This document shows, piece by piece, positions 6,324 to 9,378 of a DNA stretch of 9,378 bases. The notes under the pieces are model-generated. The model worked only from the letters and a program-made list of their open reading frames with translations, was not told the origin of the DNA and ran no database searches. The position numbers and the translations under genes were made by a program. Source of the DNA: Gammaproteobacteria bacterium (GTDB lineage: Bacteria > Pseudomonadota > Gammaproteobacteria > Competibacterales > Competibacteraceae). Every line of letters begins with the position of its first letter. The first letter of the stretch is position 1. The stretch is taken from positions 1 to 9,378 of the forward strand of contig JAIFNF010000277.1 in NCBI GenBank assembly GCA_020047885.1, written 5' to 3'.

Positions 6324-7211
6324 TCATGTACAGCAGAAAACCTGCTGCGCGTTGCCTTGGTTATCAATGATTATTGCCCCCCCGCCTTGACCGGTCGCGT
6401 ACACCACATCGGGCGTTTGATGACGCAACGACTGATGTCGCCGTTCACCATTGTAAAACGCGAAGTACGTCTTTAGCCCCCCGTAGACCTGAGCTAACGT
6501 CTCATAATCCTTGAGATAAATGTCTTCATACTTCACCGTGCGCCAGAGTCGCTCAACGAAAATATTGTCCGCCGCCCGACCGCGACCATCCCTACTGATC
6601 CGAATCGGATGGCCCTTCAAGACGTTGATGAAGTCATGGCGGGTGAACTGCGCCCCTTGATCGGTATTGAAAATCTCCGGGACCCCAAAACGTCGCAAGG
6701 CCTCCTGGAGACCGTCCACACAGAATCCGGCTTCCAGCGTATTGCTCAGCCGCCACGTCAAGACCTTGCGACTATACCCGTCAATAATCGCCACCCAATA
6801 GCCCCAGCCGTGAGCCAGGCGGATGTAGGTGATATCGGTACTCCACGTCTGATTCGGCCGGTCAATGGCCCGTCCTCGCAGCCAATAGGGATACACCGGA
6901 TGCGCCGGATGCGGCTGGCTCGTGTGGGGACCCGGCGCCATCCCGGCCACACCGAGCTGATGCATCAAGCGTTGAACCCGTTTCCGATTGACCACCCAGC
7001 CCCGATCCCGCAGAAATCCGACCCTCCGCCGACTCCCAAAAAAGGGATGGCGGGTGTATTCTTCATCCATCAGCCGGAGCATCCGGGCCTCGTCCTCATC
7101 CACCGGCTGGGGATGTTGATGGGCGTAATACGTGGCGCGACTGACGCCCACCAGGGCGCATTGCCGAAGCACCGACACGGACTCTTCCGGGGAAATCCAC
7201 GCGGACCTCAT
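6324..7211 (-). CDS. IS3-family transposase OrfB (DDE integrase domain)
   Basis: The 295-residue product is the catalytic half of the IS3 transposase. An N-terminal HTH_21-like region (VSRATYY ... HPFFGSRRRVGFLRDRGWVVNRKRVQRLM, about 23-90) is followed by an rve integrase core. The three acidic residues are visible: Asp in WSTDITYI, Asp in FNTDQGAQF, and Glu in NIFVERLWRTVKYE, followed by HQSLRHQTP near the C-terminus. Its ATG overlaps the orfA stop (ATGA at 7208-7211), allowing coupled translation. A -1 frameshift in orfA would instead make the full OrfAB protein. The frame shows no damage. Confidence 0.95.
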   Translation of the reverse strand: MRSAWISPEESVSVLRQCALVGVSRATYYAHQHPQPVDEDEARMLRLMDEEYTRHPFFGSRRRVGFLRDRGWVVNRKRVQRLMHQLGVAGMAPGPHTSQPHPAHPVYPYWLRGRAIDRPNQTWSTDITYIRLAHGWGYWVAIIDGYSRKVLTWRLSNTLEAGFCVDGLQEALRRFGVPEIFNTDQGAQFTRHDFINVLKGHPIRISRDGRGRAADNIFVERLWRTVKYEDIYLKDYETLAQVYGGLKTYFAFYNGERRHQSLRHQTPDVVYATGQGGGAIIIDNQGNAQQVFCCT

Positions 7212-7531
7212 CGCGACAGACTCAGACCGGACTTTTTTTTCAGCCAGTCCACCTCCACCTTGAGTCGGCCAATTTCACTATAGAGACGATCAGGGTCGAT
7301 GTGCTCGCTTACCGCCCGGGGGCCGCGTTGGCCCTCCAACACCTCGCTGGCCTTCTCCAGCAACGCTTTCTTCCAGTGGCTGACCTGGATCGGATGAATC
7401 CCATACTCCTGGCCAATTTCATTCAACGTCTTCATCTCACGGACCGCTTCCAAAGCCACTTTCGCTTTGAAGCTTGCCGTATGGACCTTCCGCGTCTTGA
7501 TCTCGCTCATCATCTGCACCCTCGTGTTCAT
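7208..7531 (-). CDS. IS3-family transposase OrfA (helix-turn-helix subunit)
   Basis: The 107-residue DNA-binding protein recognises the IS ends and alone usually acts as a regulator. The segment FKAKVALEAVREMKTLNEIGQEYGIHPIQVSHWKKALLEKA forms the HTH_Tnp_1 domain (about 20-60), and RLYSEIGRLKVEVDWLKKK is a leucine-zipper-like coiled coil near the end. TAAGG lies about 7 nt before the ATG. Near the 3' end a run of eight A (7233-7240, on the - strand) encodes KKK. Slipping back one base there leads into an open frame through the orfB ATG with no stop. Confidence 0.94.
   Translation of the reverse strand: MNTRVQMMSEIKTRKVHTASFKAKVALEAVREMKTLNEIGQEYGIHPIQVSHWKKALLEKASEVLEGQRGPRAVSEHIDPDRLYSEIGRLKVEVDWLKKKSGLSLSR
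7233..7240 (-). promoter_or_regulatory. A8 slippery heptamer for programmed -1 frameshifting
   Basis: On the - strand, CTG AAA AAA AAG is read in the orfA frame. One base back, the frame continues GAA AAA AAA GTC CGG TCT GAG TCT GTC GCG ATG into orfB without a stop. IS3-family elements use A-rich slippery sites of this kind at the same place to make OrfAB. Frameshifting itself is inferred. Confidence 0.8.
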
Positions 7532-7577
7532 CGGTTGGCCTTAGCTTAAACCCTTGTCCGATTTTCGGGGTCCACTA

Positions 7578-7834
7578 TAGGGATGAACCGGTGTTGACGC
7601 TTTCTGGTGGCACGTGCAAAACCCGTTCCCTACATGCGTAGGGATGAACCGCCACCGGATTTACATTCCGGCCCCTTCGGCCACCGTTCCCTACATGCGT
7701 AGGGATGAACCGCGATGTCAGCAGCTCAATGCTGAGGCATCAATCCGTTCCCTACATGCGTAGGGATGAACCGCTGACCGGCGTCCTGGGCGACTATCAA
7801 GGCACCCGTTCCCTACATGCGTAGGGATGAACCG
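7578..7834 (+). CRISPR. CRISPR array remnant, type I-E-like: four full repeats, one truncated repeat, four spacers
   Basis: Four identical 29-nt repeats lie at 7623-7651, 7684-7712, 7745-7773 and 7806-7834. Each starts CCGTTCCC, contains the stem TCCCTAC-ATGC-GTAGGGA and ends ATGAACCG. The period is exactly 61 bp, so every spacer is 32 nt (7591-7622, 7652-7683, 7713-7744, 7774-7805), the type I-E geometry. The 3' ATGAACCG corresponds to the 8-nt crRNA handle of I-E (ATAAACCG in E. coli), so crRNA would be read on the + strand with the leader on the left. That side is lost: only the last 13 nt of the first repeat (7578-7590) remain beside the IS3 end. No cas gene is in the window. Confidence 0.96.
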
Positions 7835-8237
7835 CATACGCGCCAACTTAAGGGGATAAAGTCTTGAAAAAGATGTAAAAGAATGGCAGGCTCCAAGTTC
7901 ATTCACTAACTTGGTGATCGGAGGATCGACCACAATGAGCCTGCCATTCGGAAAACCTGATACGACATTTGACAGTTTCTTGCAAGAGTTGCCTGCGAAT
8001 TATCATGAGTTAGCGTTCGAGTTCAAAGCGTTTACCCGCTCGCGCAAGATCAAGACCCCGGCGCAGTTGATGCTTGTCGTGATGAGCTATTGCGGAATAA
8101 ACCAGGTGCTGCGGGAGACGGCGGGGAGTTTCACGCTGTTGGAAGAGCGGATGAGCGATACGGCGATCCAGAACCGGTTAAAAGCCTGTGTGCCCTGGGT
8201 CAAGGCGGTGTTGACGGCGATGATCGGGCCGGTGGCC
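7835..8237 (+). mobile_element. Left part of an IS4-type insertion sequence
   Basis: The stretch from the end of the last CRISPR repeat to about codon 101 of the next gene looks like the 5' end of an IS4-type element: a short AT-rich leader, a nested inverted repeat over the start codon, and the N-terminal part of its transposase. The exact left terminus (somewhere in 7835-7880) and any right terminal repeat could not be found, so the element is considered a fragment. The right limit is the estimated point where transposase similarity ends. Confidence 0.55.
7881..7949 (+). promoter_or_regulatory. Nested inverted repeats covering the transposase start codon
   Basis: A perfect 13-bp inverted repeat joins GAATGGCAGGCTC (7881-7893) to GAGCCTGCCATTC (7937-7949). 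The right arm includes the G of the start codon and codons 2-5. Inside it is a perfect 7-bp hairpin, CCAAGTT (7893-7899) with AACTTGG (7908-7914). Transcripts entering from the left could fold so that the start codon is paired and the ribosome binding site GGAGG (7920-7924) is held in the loop. IS10 and IS50 block translation of read-through transcripts in this way. The function here is inferred. Confidence 0.6.
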
Positions 8238-8594
8238 AAAGCGCTGGCCAAGGTGCTGCTGTATCTGCGTCTGCCGGAGGCGGAACGGCAGCCGGTGTTG
8301 GAACGCACCGAGTTGGCGGCAAAACTCCGGACGTTCGGCAAGTTGAACGCCAAGCGCCGGGAACGACTGGCGTTGGCGTATGACCGGACGCTGATTGGAC
8401 CCCGGGTGATCGTGGATGTGCCGGTGGCCGTGATCACGGTTGAGGAGGCATCGGGGCGGACAGTGCGCCCGCATTGGCGACGTGGGCATTTCCGGCGATT
8501 AGTGGGTGAGGCCGGGCGGTTGGCCTGGGTGCGGCCGACGCTGGTGAATGCAGCCGAGGCGTTTGGGTTGGAGCGGGGGACGCCTCACGGGTAG
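7935..8594 (+). CDS. Chimeric ORF: IS4-type transposase N-terminus fused to the C-terminal half of a hypothetical protein
   Basis: The 219-residue product starts at ATG 7935, 10 nt after GGAGG (7920-7924). Residues 1 to about 101 (FDSFLQELPANYHELAFEFK, TRSRKIKTPAQLM, FTLLEERMSDTAI, LKACVPWVKAVL) match the N-terminal region of IS4-family transposases of about 400 residues. The DDE catalytic core that should follow is absent. From about residue 102 the sequence changes to an unrelated protein: LLYLRLPEAERQ, RTFGKLNAKRRERLALAYDRTLIG, GRTVRPHWRRGHFRRL, WVRPTLVNAAEAFG. The VRPHWRRGHxR and RPxLVN motifs occur at the C-terminus of a hypothetical family found on mobile DNA, whose function I do not know. 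The in-frame junction lies at about 8225-8260. The product cannot be an active transposase; whether it is expressed is unknown. Confidence 0.7.
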   Translation: MSLPFGKPDTTFDSFLQELPANYHELAFEFKAFTRSRKIKTPAQLMLVVMSYCGINQVLRETAGSFTLLEERMSDTAIQNRLKACVPWVKAVLTAMIGPVAKALAKVLLYLRLPEAERQPVLERTELAAKLRTFGKLNAKRRERLALAYDRTLIGPRVIVDVPVAVITVEEASGRTVRPHWRRGHFRRLVGEAGRLAWVRPTLVNAAEAFGLERGTPHG

Positions 8595-8653
8595 GGGGCG
8601 CTTTCTTACGGCTCCGCCCCCTCCAAAACGCGAACGCCTGTTGGCGGTGTTAT

Positions 8654-8998
8654 TTATGCGGCGAGGCGCTCGGGTTTGGGTTGATAGATTTCCCGCAAGT
8701 GCGGCGGTAGCAGGTGCGCCGGATAGGTTCCAGCCCGCAACTTGCCCAAGTGCCACCACCAGTGGGTCAATGGCTGATTTTGACGATCTTTCAACAAGTA
8801 ATCACCGATCTCCGTAGCGACCTGTAGCGTCTCCAAAACTATCAGGTCCAACTCGGCCAGTTCACGGACTTCTTGATCGCTCAGCATCAAACGTGCTAAG
8901 GCTTCCCGACCTTGGCGCAGGGTGAGTCCCTCCCCGCACTCCAAAGCAAAATCAATTTCTTCTCGATAACCTCTCAATCGATCAGCACCTGGATAGGC
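8654..8998 (-). pseudogene. Alternative shorter reading of the 8654-9001 gene (not preferred)
   Basis: This entry records only that no internal start fits better than the ATG at 9001-8999. The preferred gene is the next entry. Confidence 0.02.
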
Positions 8999-9001
8999 CA
9001 T
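8654..9001 (-). CDS. Hypothetical protein, second gene of a two-gene operon
   Basis: I do not recognise this 115-residue protein. The N-terminal two thirds look alpha-helical and acidic (YREEIDFALECGEGLTLRQGR, DQEVRELAELDLIVLETLQ). The C-terminal third is aromatic and basic (LTHWWWHLGKLRAGTYP, LLPPHLREIYQPKP). No signal peptide, membrane segment or known catalytic motif is seen. AGGAG lies 7 nt before the ATG, a strong ribosome binding site located inside the upstream gene. The first 28 bp overlap the 3' end of that gene in a different frame, so translation is probably coupled. A toxin-antitoxin or other paired module is conceivable from the layout alone, but neither protein matches a family I can name. 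It converges on the chimeric transposase ORF with a 59-bp gap. Confidence 0.75.
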   Translation of the reverse strand: MAYPGADRLRGYREEIDFALECGEGLTLRQGREALARLMLSDQEVRELAELDLIVLETLQVATEIGDYLLKDRQNQPLTHWWWHLGKLRAGTYPAHLLPPHLREIYQPKPERLAA

Positions 9002-9345
9002 AACGGATCTCCTAAGTTTTTCAATTCTTCAGGACGGGGGCGATAAACCGAGATGCGTTTGCCATCTTTTTCAAAGATAGCCCATCGATCCTCTTGTGGA
9101 GAATAGACAATATATCGCGTGTTGGGATAATAAACTTGAGCGTTTCGGTCTTGCAGCACGGCATCAAAGCGATTATCCAGTTCGCTCGCCTCTTGAAGGT
9201 CGTCTCGATACACATATTTGTATCTAAAATAATGCCATTGTCGGCTGTGGGTTCGCCAATCGTTTTCCGCTAATTCGGTCAAATAACGATCCACTTCAGA
9301 AATCGCTCGTTGCTGCTCTAAAGCCGCCAGTGTTTTCCGAGTCAT
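8974..9345 (-). CDS. Hypothetical protein, first gene of a two-gene operon
   Basis: I do not recognise this 123-residue protein. It starts with a charged helical region (MTRKTLAALEQQ, ISEVDRYLTELAENDW). A Tyr/Arg-rich segment (HYFRYKYVYRDDLQEASELDNRF) follows, then a probable beta-rich part (QVYYPNTRYIVYSPQEDRWAIFEKDGKRISVYRPR), ending at PLWPIQVLID. It looks cytosolic, with no membrane segment. The ATG at 9345-9343 is chosen; a TTG two codons upstream (9351) is also possible. Neither has a clear ribosome binding site, and only 33 bp of upstream sequence is in the window, so the true start could lie elsewhere. Its stop lies inside the downstream gene (28-bp overlap), marking one transcription unit. 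Confidence 0.72.
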   Translation of the reverse strand: MTRKTLAALEQQRAISEVDRYLTELAENDWRTHSRQWHYFRYKYVYRDDLQEASELDNRFDAVLQDRNAQVYYPNTRYIVYSPQEDRWAIFEKDGKRISVYRPRPEELKNLGDPLWPIQVLID

Positions 9346-9378
9346 GGGCAATCTGAGATTGATTTGATTTTCCGGCCA

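Larger units (their letters stand above)
6277..7574 (-). mobile_element. Complete IS3-family insertion sequence
   Basis: The element is about 1.3 kb with ends TGGACCCC (6277-6284) and GGGGTCCA (7567-7574). The ends match perfectly for 8 bp, or 10 bp if the flanking AG/CT is counted. More weakly matching internal parts include a shared GACA and TTTAAG(T/C)TAAGG on each side. The TG...CA termini and the orfA/orfB layout are typical of IS3. No target-site duplication is visible: the bases outside are AAAG on the left and CTAT on the right. The right end abuts a broken CRISPR repeat. Transposition competence looks possible because both frames are intact. Confidence 0.88.

Noticed and set aside
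6609..7283. Open frame of over 200 codons on the + strand opposite the IS transposase
   Set aside because: It is the antisense shadow of orfB, with no start context and no family motif.
7718..7933. Open frame of about 70 codons on the - strand across the CRISPR repeats
   Set aside because: It reads repeat units as protein (the familiar RFIPTHVGN pattern) and is an artefact of the array.
8593..8622. GC stem (GGGGGCG/CGCCCCC) after the chimeric ORF
   Set aside because: It has a 14-nt loop and no T run on either strand, so it was not called a terminator.
8654..8998. Shorter start within the 115-residue hypothetical gene
   Set aside because: The low-confidence entry in the feature list should be disregarded; the ATG at 9001-8999 with AGGAG 7 nt upstream is clearly better.
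7578..9378. Search for cas genes or a CRISPR adaptation module near the array
   Set aside because: No protein in the window shows Cas1, Cas2, Cas3 or Cascade motifs; the 8654-9345 pair does not resemble Cas proteins.

Overview
This window looks like part of a gammaproteobacterial chromosome with fairly high GC. The first 3.5 kb follow the order tRNA-Gln, prs, rplY, pth, ychF on the + strand, which is a conserved housekeeping cluster of Gammaproteobacteria. L25 is the long two-domain (CTC) form, not the short enteric form. The later accessory content (IS elements, a type I-E-like CRISPR array, dispersed short repeats) would fit an environmental lineage such as Competibacteraceae or Chromatiales. 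That placement is an impression from gene order and sequence style, not a demonstrated assignment.

Layout: (1) 1-3547, core cluster: 3' part of tRNA-Gln(TTG), PRPP synthetase, an intrinsic terminator, L25, peptidyl-tRNA hydrolase (apparently with a TTG start) and the ATPase YchF. (2) 3548-4035, about 490 bp without a confident gene: a 71-bp dispersed repeat, a possible remnant of a ribosome-hibernation-factor-like gene, and an AT-rich promoter with palindromes. (3) 4036-5794, a CarH/LitR-type B12-dependent MerR regulator that overlaps by 83 bp a convergent gene for a multi-pass membrane protein. (4) 5795-6276, a second copy of the 71-bp repeat, a possible gene fragment, a REP-like inverted repeat and a G9 tract. 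(5) 6277-7574, a complete IS3-family element on the - strand with an A8 slippery site for orfA/orfB frameshifting. (6) 7578-7834, a CRISPR array with exact 29 + 32 bp periodicity (type I-E-like). Its leader-side end is cut inside a repeat by the IS3 element. (7) 7835-8594, the start of an IS4-type transposase gene, joined in frame to the C-terminal half of an unrelated hypothetical protein. (8) 8654-9345, a two-gene - strand operon of unknown function.

The core genes serve nucleotide precursor supply and translation. The carH-like gene has palindromes around its own -10 element, so autoregulation is plausible, but no carotenoid or photolyase target gene is visible. The right third is a transposon scrapyard. 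The most notable structure is the CRISPR array stranded between two transposon remnants, with no leader and no cas gene in the window. I did not find a convincing undescribed defence system. The best candidates for unknown biology are the 8654-9345 gene pair and the chimeric ORF at 7935-8594.
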